The notes under the pieces: model-generated
Database searches by the model: none
The model's input: only the letters and a program-made list of their open reading frames with translations
What the model was told of the DNA's origin: nothing
Made by a program: the position numbers and the translations under genes
Assembly (NCBI GenBank): GCA_037145635.1
Contig: JBBCXB010000002.1
Location: forward strand, 62,001-126,000
Source of the DNA: JAATFS01 sp037145635
Lineage (GTDB): Bacteria > Pseudomonadota > Gammaproteobacteria > Xanthomonadales > Xanthomonadaceae
Reading direction: 5' to 3'
Length of the DNA: 64,000 nucleotides
In this document: positions 8,646 to 17,512 of the stretch, one piece after another
Position numbering within the stretch: the first letter of the stretch is position 1
How the letters are laid out: each line of letters begins with the position of its first letter

Positions 8646-10075
8646 ACATGCCCCTCCCTCTACGCGCGGCCCTGCTGCCGCTCGCGCTGGCGGCCACGCT
8701 GTGCGGCTGCGTCAGCAGCGGCGGCTACCGCGCCGCCCCGCTCGCGGTCCCCGTGCAGTACGCCGCCGGCGGCGACGCCGGCGTGCCGGCGCGGACCCTG
8801 CCGGCCACGCCCGCGCGCTATCCGGCACACGACCTGGCGGCCGATGCCTGGTGGCGCGGTTTCGGCGACGCGCGACTGGACGGCCTGGTGCAGCAGGCCC
8901 TGGCGGTCAATGCCGACCTCGCCGCGGCCGGCCTGCGCCTGCGCCAGGCGCGGCTGCAGGCCGGTCTGGCCGAGACCGACCTGTGGCCCAGCGCCAGCGG
9001 CAGCGTCAGCGCCGCCGGCAGCCGCGCCCTGGACCGCCACGACGAGGTCACGCGCAGCCAGGCCGCCAGCGTGTCGCTGAGCTGGGAGATCGACCTGTGG
9101 GGCAAGCTGCGCGCCCAGCGCGACGTGGCCCGCTGGGAGGCCGAGGCCACCGACCAGGACCGCGAGAGCACCGTGCTGGCGCTGGTCGGCGAGGTCTGCA
9201 ACCAGTACTGGCAGCTCGGCTATCTCAACCAGAGCATCGCCGCGGGCGAGCAGAACCTGGCCCGCCTGCAGCGCACCCTGCAGCTGGTGCAGCACCAGTT
9301 CGAGGCCGGCGCGGTGTCGCGGCTGGAGGTGCGCGAGGCCGAGCAGAACCTGGAGAGCGAGCGCACCGCGCAGAGCCAGCTGCTGCAGCAACGGGTGGAG
9401 GCGCGCACCGCGCTGACGGTGCTGCTGGACGGCACGCCGTGGCCACAGGCCGACGAGCCGCAGGACCTGGACGCGGCGCGCAGCCCGGCGCTGGCCGCCG
9501 GCGTGCCCGCCGAGCTGCTGGCGCGGCGACCCGACCTGCGTGCCGCCGAGCTGCGCCTGCGCGGCTCGCTGGCCGACATCAAGGCCACGGCCACCAGCTA
9601 CTACCCCGCGCTGAGCCTGACCGGCAGCGTCGGCGCCAGCAGCACCGCGCTGAGCGACGTGCTGAAGCACCCGGTCGCCAGCCTCGGGGCCGGGCTCACC
9701 CTGCCCTTCCTCAACCTGTCGCAGGCGCGGCTGCAGACCCGCATCGCCGGTACCAGCTACGAGATCGCCGCCAGCGAGTTCCGCACCACGCTGTACACCG
9801 CGCTGGGCGAGGTCGACAACGCGCTGTCGGCGCGCATGCAGCTGGCGGCCCAGGTGGCCTCGGCGCAGAAGTCGTTCGACGCCGCGCGCGACGTCGAACG
9901 CATGTACGAGGTGCGCTACCGCAGTGGCGCCACCGACCTGCGCACCTGGCTGGACGCCCAGCAGACCCGGCGCAGCGCCGAGCTGGCGCTGGCGCAGGCG
10001 CGGCTGACCCAGCTCGGCAACGACGTCACGCTGTACCAGGCGCTGGGCGGCAGCGCCGCCACGCCCGCGGCCTGA
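8642..10075 (+). CDS. NodT/TolC-family outer-membrane efflux lipoprotein
   Basis: A 477-residue RND/MacAB-type outer-membrane factor. It has a lipoprotein signal with the lipobox L-C-G-C (Cys at about residue 23) and two OEP repeats with the typical W-W-R-G-F-G-D-A-R-L-D-G-L-V entry motif, A-L-A-V-N-A-D-L-A-A-A-G-L-R and L-A-R-R-P-D-L-R-A-A-E-L-R-L. It should trimerise to form the exit duct for MacAB. It overlaps macB by 4 bases, so the three genes form one tripartite operon. Downstream (10076-10126) there is only a short GC-rich gap to the convergent rlmB gene. Confidence 0.93.
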   Translation: MNMPLPLRAALLPLALAATLCGCVSSGGYRAAPLAVPVQYAAGGDAGVPARTLPATPARYPAHDLAADAWWRGFGDARLDGLVQQALAVNADLAAAGLRLRQARLQAGLAETDLWPSASGSVSAAGSRALDRHDEVTRSQAASVSLSWEIDLWGKLRAQRDVARWEAEATDQDRESTVLALVGEVCNQYWQLGYLNQSIAAGEQNLARLQRTLQLVQHQFEAGAVSRLEVREAEQNLESERTAQSQLLQQRVEARTALTVLLDGTPWPQADEPQDLDAARSPALAAGVPAELLARRPDLRAAELRLRGSLADIKATATSYYPALSLTGSVGASSTALSDVLKHPVASLGAGLTLPFLNLSQARLQTRIAGTSYEIAASEFRTTLYTALGEVDNALSARMQLAAQVASAQKSFDAARDVERMYEVRYRSGATDLRTWLDAQQTRRSAELALAQARLTQLGNDVTLYQALGGSAATPAA

Positions 10076-10126
10076 GCCCGGCGGCCCGGCGCCGGCGCGG
10101 CGGCTGCCGCCAGGCCGGCCCCGCCG

Positions 10127-10882
10127 CTACCCGGCCGCGAGAGCGCGCTGGCGCACCGCCTCGAACACGGTCACGCCGGCGGCGACGGAGACGTTGAGGC
10201 TCTCGATCTCGCCCGGCATCGGGATCTTGACCAGGCCGTCGCAGTGCTCGCGGGTGAGACGGCGCAGGCCGTCGGCCTCGCCGCCCAGCACCAGCGCCAC
10301 GTTACCGCGCAGGTCCACCGAATACAGCGAGGCCTCGGCCTCGCCGGCCAGGCCGTAGATCCACACGCCCTGCTTCTGCAGGTCGCGCAGGCAGCGCGCC
10401 AGGTTGGTCACCGCCACCACCGGGATGCGGTCGGCCGCGCCGGCCGAGGTCTTGCGCACCGTGGCGTTGACCGTGGCCGACTTGTCCTTGGGAATGACCA
10501 CCGCGGTCGCTCCCGCGGCGGCGGCGCTGCGCAGGCAGGCGCCCAGGTTGTGCGGATCCTGTACGCCGTCGAGCACCAGCAGCAGGGCCTTGCCCTCGGC
10601 CGCGGTCACCAGGGCCTCCAGCTCGTTCTCGGCCCAGACGCGGGCGGCCGAGTAGCGCGCGGCCACGCCCTGGTGGCGCACCGAGCCGCCGACGCCGTCC
10701 AGCGCCTGGGTGTTGACTCGGCGCACGTCGATGCCCTTGCGGCGCGCGTTCTCCTCGATCTCGGTCAGTCGCGGATTCTTGCTGCCGGCCTCGACCAGCA
10801 CCTCGCGGACATTGTCGGCATCGTTGTCGATGGAGGACGCGACGGCGTTGACGCCGACGATCCACTGGTTCTGCTTGCTCAT
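10127..10882 (-). CDS. rlmB: 23S rRNA (guanosine-2'-O)-methyltransferase RlmB
   Basis: A 251-residue SpoU-family (SPOUT) methyltransferase that modifies G2251 in the peptidyl-transferase P loop. The N-terminal substrate-binding domain begins W-I-V-G-V-N-A-V. The C-terminal knot has motif 1 N-L-G-A-C-L-R-S-A-A, motif 2 L-V-L-G-G-E-A-D-G-L-R-R-L and motif 3 I-P-M-P-G-E-I-E-S-L-N-V-S-V-A-A-G-V. In E. coli rnr and rlmB are adjacent; here a GFA gene sits between them, all on the minus strand. The start at 10882 removes a long unrelated upstream reading frame. Confidence 0.95.
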   Translation of the reverse strand: MSKQNQWIVGVNAVASSIDNDADNVREVLVEAGSKNPRLTEIEENARRKGIDVRRVNTQALDGVGGSVRHQGVAARYSAARVWAENELEALVTAAEGKALLLVLDGVQDPHNLGACLRSAAAAGATAVVIPKDKSATVNATVRKTSAGAADRIPVVAVTNLARCLRDLQKQGVWIYGLAGEAEASLYSVDLRGNVALVLGGEADGLRRLTREHCDGLVKIPMPGEIESLNVSVAAGVTVFEAVRQRALAAG

Positions 10883-11117
10883 GGGCGCGCGGGGAGACAG
10901 GAAAGAAGCCGTGCATGGTAGGCGCTGGCCGCCGCCGCGGCCAGTTGCCGGGGCATCCGGCGTCGCGCCGACCGGCCCCGCCGCGGCTCCGCGGAGGCCA
11001 GCGCGACAACGTCCACCCGCGATCCCGGCCACGCACGCCGGCGCGCGCCGACGGCCCTGCCGGCGGCCGGTGGCGGTCGCGGGCCAGACCCGATCCGCTG
11101 CCGCCGCTGCGCGCCGC

Positions 11118-11621
11118 TCAGCCGTCCGCGCGGTCCGCGGGCGGCCACTGCTCGGTGTCGTGGTCCGGATGCTGGCGCGACACCAGCTGCGCCAGGAACG
11201 GCAGCGCCTGATGGTCGTCGTCGGTGCGCCGCGCCGGCAGCGCATGCAGCCGGTCGACGAAGGCCAGCCGGTGCTCGATGCCGTACTGGACGATCGGCGG
11301 CAGCGCCGCCGGGTCGTCGAACGCGCCGGCCGCGATCGCCACGCCGTCCGGCGCCTCGTAGGTCAACGGCGTGCCGCAGTCGGCGCAGAAACCGCGCTGC
11401 ACCAGGTTCGAGGAGGCGAACCGCCGCGGTTCGCCCCGCGTCCAGCGGAAATCCGCGCCGCGCACCGACACCAGCGGCGCGTAGTACGCGCCGAAGGCCT
11501 TCTGGCACATCCGGCAATGGCAGATCGAGGCGTCGTCGAGCACGCCGCGGACACGGAACCGCACCGCACCGCACTGGCAGCCGCCGCGATGGTCGCGCGA
11601 GGCCGCTCTGCTTTCGTCCAT
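11118..11621 (-). CDS. GFA-family (glutathione-dependent formaldehyde-activating enzyme-like) protein
   Basis: A 167-residue CENP-V/GFA zinc-binding protein. Cysteine motifs occur in the expected order: G-G-C-Q-C-G-A-V-R-F (about 14-23), C-H-C-R-M-C-Q-K (about 35-42) and C-A-D-C-G-T-P-L-T-Y (about 78-87), then L-P-P-I-V-Q-Y-G-I-E. True Gfa catalyses glutathione-formaldehyde condensation in Paracoccus, but most homologues of this size have no assigned substrate. It sits 20 bases downstream of rnr, so it is probably co-transcribed with rnr. Family call firm, function uncertain. Confidence 0.85.
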   Translation of the reverse strand: MDESRAASRDHRGGCQCGAVRFRVRGVLDDASICHCRMCQKAFGAYYAPLVSVRGADFRWTRGEPRRFASSNLVQRGFCADCGTPLTYEAPDGVAIAAGAFDDPAALPPIVQYGIEHRLAFVDRLHALPARRTDDDHQALPFLAQLVSRQHPDHDTEQWPPADRADG

Positions 11622-11641
11622 GGGTCCGTCCTCGCGCCGGC

Positions 11642-14254
11642 TCAGTACTTGGCCTTCTTGCGCTTGGCCGGCTGCCCGCGCGGCGGCGGAGGCGGCGGCG
11701 GCGCTTCGCCGTCACCGGTGTCGGCCAGGCGGAAATCGATCTTGCGTTCCTCCATGCTGGCCTTGAGCACCAGCACCCGCAGGCGGTCGCCGAGCCGGAA
11801 CTCGCGGCCGCGGCGTTCGCCGCTGAGCGTCTTGCGGATCGGATCGAAGTGGTAGTAGTCCTGCGGCAGCTGGGTGACGTGCACCAGGCCGTTGACCTTG
11901 GACTCGTCCAGCTCCACGAACAGGCCGAAGCTGGTGACCCCGCTGATCACGCCGTCGAACTCGCTGCCGACGTGCTTCTCCATCCAGGCCGCGCGGTAGC
12001 GCTCGTCCACCTCGCGCTCGGCCTCGTCGGCGCGGCGCGCGCGCTCGGAGCACTGCAGCGCCAGCATCGCCATCTCGCGCGGGGTGTACTGGAACTTGTC
12101 GACGCTGCCGCCGCTCAGGGCGTATTTGATCGCGCGGTGCACCAGCAGGTCCGGGTAGCGCCGGATTGGCGAGGTGAAGTGCGCATACGCTTCCAGCGCC
12201 AGGCCGAAGTGGCCGTTGTTCTCGGGCGAGTACACCGCCAGGCTCTGGCTGCGCAGCAGCACCGACTCCAGCAGCGCCGCGTCCGGGCGCTCGCGCACCT
12301 TTTTCAGCAGCTTGGTGTAGTCGCCGGGGCGCACCTTGCTCCAGGCCGGCAGGCTCAGGCCGAACTCCTTGAGGAACTCCAGCAGGTCGGCGTACTTGCT
12401 CTCCGGCGGCCGCTCGTGCACGCGGTACGGGGCCGGCACGTGGGTGGAGAGCAGGTAGCGCGCCGCCTCGACGTTGGCGGCGATCATGCATTCCTCGATC
12501 AGCTTGTGCGCATCGTTGCGCACCAGCATCCCGGCCTGGGTGACCTCGCCGGTGTTGTCCAGCACGAAGCGCACTTCCGAGGTCTCGAACTCGATCGCGC
12601 CGCGGTGCGTGCGCGCCTTGGACAGCACGTGGTAGAGCTGGTGCAGGCGCTGCACCTGCGGCAGCAGCTCGCCGAGGAAGGCCTGGGTGTCGGCATCGCC
12701 CTCGCCGACCGCCTTCCAGACCTGGTTGTAGGTCAGGCGCGCGTGCGAGTTCATCACCGCCTCGTAGAAGCGCGAACCGGTCACCTCGCCGTCGCGGCCC
12801 ACCTGCATGTCGCAGACGAAGCACATGCGGTCGACCTTGGGCATCAGCGAGCAGATGCCGTTGGACAGCGTCTCCGGCAGCATCGGCACCACGAACCCGG
12901 GGAAGTACACCGAGGTGGCGCGCTTGACCGCCTCGTCGTCCAGCGGCGTCCCCGGGCGCACGTAGTTCGACACGTCGGCGATCGCCACCACCAGGCGGAA
13001 GCCCTCGGCGTTGGGCTCGCAGTAGACCGCGTCGTCGAAGTCCTTGGCGTCCTCGCCGTCGATGGTGACCAGCGGCATCCGGCGCAGGTCCACGCGACCG
13101 CCGATCATGCCGGGCTCGACCACCAGCGGCACCGCCGCGGCCTCGTCGAGCACTTCCTGCGGGAATTCGTAGGGCAGCTCGTGGCCGTGGATCGCGGTCT
13201 GCACCACCAGCGACGGGGTCAGCTTGTCGCCGAGCACGGCGATGATCTTGCCGACCGCCGGGCGCCGGCTGTCCGGCGGCGCGATCAGCTCGCACACCAC
13301 CAGCTGGCCCTCGCGCGCCTCGCCGATGCCGTCCGGGGCGATCTGCACGTTGCGCTGCACGCGCTTGTCGTCCGGATCCACGTACGGCACGCCGTGTTCG
13401 TAGCCGAAGCGGCCGATCAGCCGGCTCATGCGGCGCTCGAGCACGCGCGCGATGGCGCCTTCGCGGCGGCCGCGGCGGTCGATGCCGGTGACGTTGGCCA
13501 GCGCACGGTCGCCGTGCATGACCTTGCGCATCTCGAACGGCGGCAGGAACAGGTCGTCGCCGCCCTCGTCGGGCTTGAGGAAGCCGAAGCCCTCCGGATT
13601 GGCGATCACCACGCCGGCGATCAGGCTGGTCTGCTGCACCGGCGCGTAGCCGCCGCGGCGGTTCTGCACCAGCTGTGCCTCGCGCACCATCGCGGCCAGG
13701 CGCTTGCCCAGCGCGTCGATGCGGTCGCTCAGGCCGAGCCGCTCGGCGATCTCTTCGGCGGTCTGCGGGCCATCGCAGTCGTCCAGCAGCTGCAGGATGG
13801 CCTCGCGGCTGGCGATCGGCTCGGCATAGCGCTGCGCCTCGCGCGCAGCATGCGGGTCCTGAAACGTCGGCGCGGCCGCGGCAGGCGCCGCCTCGGGATC
13901 ACGCGCGCGGATGACGGCATCGGCGGCGGCGATGGGGCCGGCACGGCGACGCGGCGCGGCGGGGGCATCGGCGGCGGCCGGCGCGGCCGGCTTGCGGCGG
14001 GAGCGCGCAGCGGGTGGCGCCTCGTCGGTGGCGGGCGCGGACGGACGACGCGCGGACTCGGGTTCGGACGCAGGCGTCGCGGCGGCGGCCGGCTTGCGCC
14101 GGGCCCCGGTGACGCCGGCGGCGGCGCGCACCAGGAAATCCGGCATCCAGCCCGGCAGGGACTGCGGGTCGGCGGCGGCGGGAGCGCGGGTGTCGGCGGA
14201 GGGCGTGCGGCGGCGGGGCTGATCGGCCCCCGGGGGGGTGGTTTTCTTAGTCAT
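11642..14254 (-). CDS. rnr: Ribonuclease R
   Basis: An 870-residue RNase II-family processive 3'-5' exoribonuclease able to degrade structured RNA. The first 150 residues or so are a low-complexity Ala/Pro/Arg-rich extension. Then come a winged-helix domain (I-L-Q-L-L-D-D-C-D-G-P-Q-T-A), cold-shock domains, the RNB catalytic domain with I-D-G-E-D-A-K-D-F-D-D-A-V-Y (metal-binding Asp cluster), an S1 domain and a basic Lys/Arg/Pro tail. Slightly longer than the E. coli enzyme (813) because of the N-terminal extension. The start at 14254 (M-T-K-K-T) is preferred; a second ATG at 14263 adds three residues. Confidence 0.95.
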   Translation of the reverse strand: MTKKTTPPGADQPRRRTPSADTRAPAAADPQSLPGWMPDFLVRAAAGVTGARRKPAAAATPASEPESARRPSAPATDEAPPAARSRRKPAAPAAADAPAAPRRRAGPIAAADAVIRARDPEAAPAAAAPTFQDPHAAREAQRYAEPIASREAILQLLDDCDGPQTAEEIAERLGLSDRIDALGKRLAAMVREAQLVQNRRGGYAPVQQTSLIAGVVIANPEGFGFLKPDEGGDDLFLPPFEMRKVMHGDRALANVTGIDRRGRREGAIARVLERRMSRLIGRFGYEHGVPYVDPDDKRVQRNVQIAPDGIGEAREGQLVVCELIAPPDSRRPAVGKIIAVLGDKLTPSLVVQTAIHGHELPYEFPQEVLDEAAAVPLVVEPGMIGGRVDLRRMPLVTIDGEDAKDFDDAVYCEPNAEGFRLVVAIADVSNYVRPGTPLDDEAVKRATSVYFPGFVVPMLPETLSNGICSLMPKVDRMCFVCDMQVGRDGEVTGSRFYEAVMNSHARLTYNQVWKAVGEGDADTQAFLGELLPQVQRLHQLYHVLSKARTHRGAIEFETSEVRFVLDNTGEVTQAGMLVRNDAHKLIEECMIAANVEAARYLLSTHVPAPYRVHERPPESKYADLLEFLKEFGLSLPAWSKVRPGDYTKLLKKVRERPDAALLESVLLRSQSLAVYSPENNGHFGLALEAYAHFTSPIRRYPDLLVHRAIKYALSGGSVDKFQYTPREMAMLALQCSERARRADEAEREVDERYRAAWMEKHVGSEFDGVISGVTSFGLFVELDESKVNGLVHVTQLPQDYYHFDPIRKTLSGERRGREFRLGDRLRVLVLKASMEERKIDFRLADTGDGEAPPPPPPPRGQPAKRKKAKY

Positions 14255-14332
14255 TCCGGCCATGGTACCCCCTGGCGGCGCAACATGCGTCCGTGCCGCG
14301 GCCGCGGACTGCCGGCGCGGGCCCGGAATGGG

Positions 14333-14361
14333 TTGACAAGGCCGGCGCGGATCTGCAGAAT
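14333..14361 (+). promoter_or_regulatory. Sigma-70 promoter of first tRNA-Leu
   Basis: TTGACA (14333-14338), 17-base spacer, CAGAAT (14356-14361), ending 15 bases before the mature tRNA 5' end. The same layout precedes the second tRNA-Leu at 29469. Confidence 0.75.
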
Positions 14362-14376
14362 TCACGGCTCGCACCT

Positions 14377-14463
14377 GCCCAGGTGGCGGAATTGGTAGAC
14401 GCACTAGCTTCAGGTGCTAGCGGGGGCAACTTCGTGGAGGTTCGAGTCCTCTTCTGGGCACCA
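14377..14463 (+). tRNA. tRNA-Leu (CAG), copy 1, CCA encoded
   Basis: An 87-base class II tRNA. Acceptor stem GCCCAGG pairs with TCTGGGC, leaving one G-U pair. The D arm contains GGTAGACGC. Anticodon stem CTAGC/GCTAG encloses loop TTCAGGT, giving anticodon CAG. A long variable arm follows, then T arm GGTTCGAGTCC, discriminator A and encoded CCA. It differs from the copy at 29512 at only two bases (14432 and 14453). Own promoter upstream and own terminator downstream. It borders the low-GC island. Confidence 0.97.
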
Positions 14464-14478
14464 AGTGAGAAAGAAAAG

Positions 14479-14502
14479 ACCTGCCTTTCGGCAGGTTTTT
14501 TC
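14479..14502 (+). terminator. Intrinsic terminator of first tRNA-Leu
   Basis: Stem ACCTGCC / GGCAGGT with a TTTC loop, followed by a run of six T. It starts 15 bases after the encoded CCA. Confidence 0.9.
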
Positions 14503-14634
14503 GTTTAAGGAATCGCCCTCGCCCCCCTCGGGCCGCGCTCAGGGACATAGCGCCGAGCGGGTTTCCCTACCGCTCGTTCTGACGCGGGACCTGTTGCCGT
14601 CGCCCGCGCCATCCTCGCCGTGGCGGCGTCGTGA

Positions 14635-15558
14635 TCACATGCGCAGTGTCTCGCCAGTCCGTGCAAAGAAAGCCCCTTCGAATTCCACGAGCAGATCCTG
14701 CCGGCAGACATCCCCCAGCGCCACAACGATGGGCGGCGCGTTGGGCCAAAGCGCAGCGATTGCCGCCTGCAATGCTGGGAGATCCCCGCGGTTTCGCAGG
14801 TAAGCGCGCATGCCGACGGCACCGCCGCGGTCGAATTGGATGCCCGATACTTCGCTGGCCCTGGCCACGAGACTATCCAGATTTCTCAGGATTTCGCCGA
14901 CCTGTCCGTGCAGTTCGCCCTTGTGGACCGTGCGCTCGGCGACAATGCTGGCCGTGCCAGAGGCCAGCAGGCAGCCACCACGTTCGAGTGGCACCAGCAT
15001 GCCCCGTGAGAACGAGGGAGGTATCCGCCCGTACGTTTCCGAGTATCTCCAGGAAGATACTTGCCGGGGATTTTCAACGGGAATCCCGCTCTCGCGGGAG
15101 CACAACGCCACGACCCTCAGCACCTGCTCGCCTTGGTCACGTGCGCCGATCACAGTTGCCGCAGGTGGCAGCCCGAGTTCTCTCCAGCCCCGGGCATGCA
15201 CCCTGCCGGAACAGAACTGGCGATAGGACTCGCGCTCACCCTCCCCCCGGGTTATCTCGGGAAAAAAATTCCACATCCGTACAATGAACCGGTGTTGCGT
15301 GCGCTCGATACGGGCAAGCAACTCGGTGTAGGCCTTGGCCGTCACTTCCGATAGGTTGCGGCCACGATAGCAATGCTCGACGTGCACCACGGAGAAGAAT
15401 GCACCTGACCGGGATTCGGCGGTGGACCAGACTTCCTCACGCGGCCCATCCAGGTGCGGGCAAGGCACATAGATTCCGTGCACTGGGTCCTCGAAACCGA
15501 ATGAGCATAAAGATGCCGCGCTTTCCGTCGGCGAACCTAGCTTGACTTCGTTGATCAT
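14635..15558 (-). CDS. Chorismatase (FkbO/Hyg5/XanB2 family)
   Basis: A 307-residue protein of the chorismatase family, which splits chorismate into pyruvate plus a dihydroxycyclohexadiene carboxylate (FkbO type), 3-hydroxybenzoate (Hyg5 type), or 3- and 4-hydroxybenzoate (XanB2 of Xanthomonas). Family motifs visible: R-M-W-N-F-F-P-E-I-T (94-103), Y-R-Q-F-C-S-G-R (112-119), P-P-S-F-S-R-G then L-L-A-S-G-T-A-S-I-V (near 180-200), and the C-terminal G-D-V-C-R-Q-D-L-L-V-E-F-E-G (near 282-295). The fold is two YjgF-like halves. Slightly short for the family. Last gene of the minus-strand island; likely supplies an aromatic or cyclic acid to the ligase and carrier protein 10 kb upstream in the same orientation. 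Subtype is undecided. Confidence 0.82.
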   Translation of the reverse strand: MINEVKLGSPTESAASLCSFGFEDPVHGIYVPCPHLDGPREEVWSTAESRSGAFFSVVHVEHCYRGRNLSEVTAKAYTELLARIERTQHRFIVRMWNFFPEITRGEGERESYRQFCSGRVHARGWRELGLPPAATVIGARDQGEQVLRVVALCSRESGIPVENPRQVSSWRYSETYGRIPPSFSRGMLVPLERGGCLLASGTASIVAERTVHKGELHGQVGEILRNLDSLVARASEVSGIQFDRGGAVGMRAYLRNRGDLPALQAAIAALWPNAPPIVVALGDVCRQDLLVEFEGAFFARTGETLRM

Positions 15559-15813
15559 TTCCCTGGGAATCCTTGGTCAGAAAAAAACATTCGGCCCGGA
15601 GTGACCCGCCGGCCACCCTATCGGGACCACCATCACGTCGTCATCTATACCGAGGGCACATCTGCCTCGCCTTCATCCTGACCTGATTCGCCATTTGCGA
15701 TTTCAGCGGCGGTCGAGTGGCTGGCCGGTTTAAATCGACAAACAGAAGGCTGCGCTCTTGCGTCCATCCCTAGCCATACACCTCCTCTGTCCAGAAAAAG
15801 AAGGTATTCACGA

Positions 15814-17274
15814 CTAAGATGCCGACCTGCGCGTGAGATCGAGTGCCTCGCTGGATGCCGGCACGGGTGTTTCCGCCGGAGGCGCCCCGCACTGCGCGTT
15901 CGCCAGGACGGCCAGCACATGCACCTTTCGCCATCGTCCCCAGCGGTAATAGGCCAACGAAAGCAGCATCGCGCACGCAGCGCTCATGGGGAAACTCCAC
16001 CAGACCGCGTCGGCCCCCAGCCGCGGCATCAGAAGTTCGGCAAGCGGAATACGGATCCCCCACAGCGACAGGACCATGATCAGCAACGGGGGCACTACTG
16101 CTCCAGCGGCACGGACGACGCCAGAAATCACAAAGGTCACGCCGACAAGCAGGAACGACCAGACCGCGATGTGATTGAGGTGGCGGGCCAGCTCAAGAGT
16201 CGTGCTGTCGGGGGGCAGGAACAGTCCCAGTATCCAGCGATCCAGCAGGATCAGCAGAACGATCAACCCACCGGTGAGCAGGAAGTTGAACATCATGCCG
16301 CACCGCGCGACTGAGTGGACGCGGCTCCAGCGCTGCGCTCCGATATTCTGCGCCGCCATCGAGGAACATGCCGCGCCGATTGCCATTGCAGGCATTTGCA
16401 CATAGGGCCAAAGCTGTAGGGCGGCACCGTAGGCCGCTGCCGTGTGCGTACCGAAACCATTGACCATCCGCATCATCATGATCGCCGCGAGCGAGACCAG
16501 CGCCCCCTGCAAGCCCATCGGGACTCCTTTGCTTATCAGCACGCGCAGAATGGGCAGATCGACCGCGAACATCCTCGCATCGCGCCGGCCCAGCCACAGC
16601 ACGTGGCGAGTACGGCGCATGTAGAAAAGCAGCCCCATCAACGCGAACGCCTGTGAGATCAGCGTTGCCCAGGCCGCACCGGTGACGCCGAGCCGAGGCA
16701 GCGCCCCAATCCCGAAGATGAGCAGTGGACTCATCACGATGTTCAGCAGTACCGAAAACAACAGGAAGCGGAACGGAGTACGCGAGTCGCCAACGCCACG
16801 TAGCGCCGCTGATACGAGCACGAACAGATACGTCAGCGGCATTGCCAGGAAGATCACGCGCAAGTAAGCCACTGCCTGCCCCAACGAGGCGCCCGGAGTG
16901 TGCATCAAGGCCAGCAAATGCCGCGCCAGCCAGCCGCCAAGGATCGAGCCCAGCACCGAGAGAGCGGCGAAGAACATGGCGCTGGTGCCCATGACGCGGC
17001 GGGCTCGGAGAGTATCGCGCGCTCCCATTGCACGGCCGATCAGGATGGCGGCCGCCATGCTGACACCGGACACCAAGCCGACGACGAAGAACATGATGGC
17101 ATTGGCGTTAGCGGTGGCGCTCAACGCCGTTTCGCCGAGATAGCGACCGACCCAGATCGCATTGATTGCCCCATTCAGCGACTGAGCTACGTTGCCGGCG
17201 AGAATCGGCAGGGCGAACAGTAGGAGCCTACTACCTACGGGACCTTCGACCAGATTGACGGACGGCCCGGGCAT
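15814..17274 (-). CDS. MATE-family efflux transporter
   Basis: A 486-residue polytopic membrane protein (about 12 TMs in two six-helix bundles) of the multidrug and toxic compound extrusion family. Typical stretches are L-F-A-L-P-I-L-A-G-N, N-A-I-W-V-G-R-Y-L-G, L-R-G-V-G-D-S-R-T-P and M-A-I-G-A-A-C-S-S-M-A-A-Q-N-I-G-A. It would use a Na+ or H+ gradient to export a small, often cationic or aromatic molecule. Within the island it is the obvious candidate exporter or self-resistance factor. An in-frame ATG at 17307 would add 11 residues with Cys/Arg not typical of the family, so the 17274 start is preferred. Flanked by gaps of about 238 and 255 bases that contain no clear gene. Confidence 0.9.
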   Translation of the reverse strand: MPGPSVNLVEGPVGSRLLLFALPILAGNVAQSLNGAINAIWVGRYLGETALSATANANAIMFFVVGLVSGVSMAAAILIGRAMGARDTLRARRVMGTSAMFFAALSVLGSILGGWLARHLLALMHTPGASLGQAVAYLRVIFLAMPLTYLFVLVSAALRGVGDSRTPFRFLLFSVLLNIVMSPLLIFGIGALPRLGVTGAAWATLISQAFALMGLLFYMRRTRHVLWLGRRDARMFAVDLPILRVLISKGVPMGLQGALVSLAAIMMMRMVNGFGTHTAAAYGAALQLWPYVQMPAMAIGAACSSMAAQNIGAQRWSRVHSVARCGMMFNFLLTGGLIVLLILLDRWILGLFLPPDSTTLELARHLNHIAVWSFLLVGVTFVISGVVRAAGAVVPPLLIMVLSLWGIRIPLAELLMPRLGADAVWWSFPMSAACAMLLSLAYYRWGRWRKVHVLAVLANAQCGAPPAETPVPASSEALDLTRRSAS

Positions 17275-17512
17275 CGGACAACCACGTCGGCAAAGGCGCA
17301 TCAGCATTGTGCCGAGCCAGGCCGCAGCACGGGGTCGCGTACCGAGTCACACAACGAGTGGCCGCAGGCATTGCCGTACGGACAGCGCCGCGATCCCGAA
17401 GAAAAGTGGACTACCTGCGCTCGTCTCACCGAAAGACACTCATGACTGGCACCCCGTGCCGCCTCTCCATCCCGCGCTATCTGCATGCAACCATGATCAC
17501 GGAGCCCCGAGG

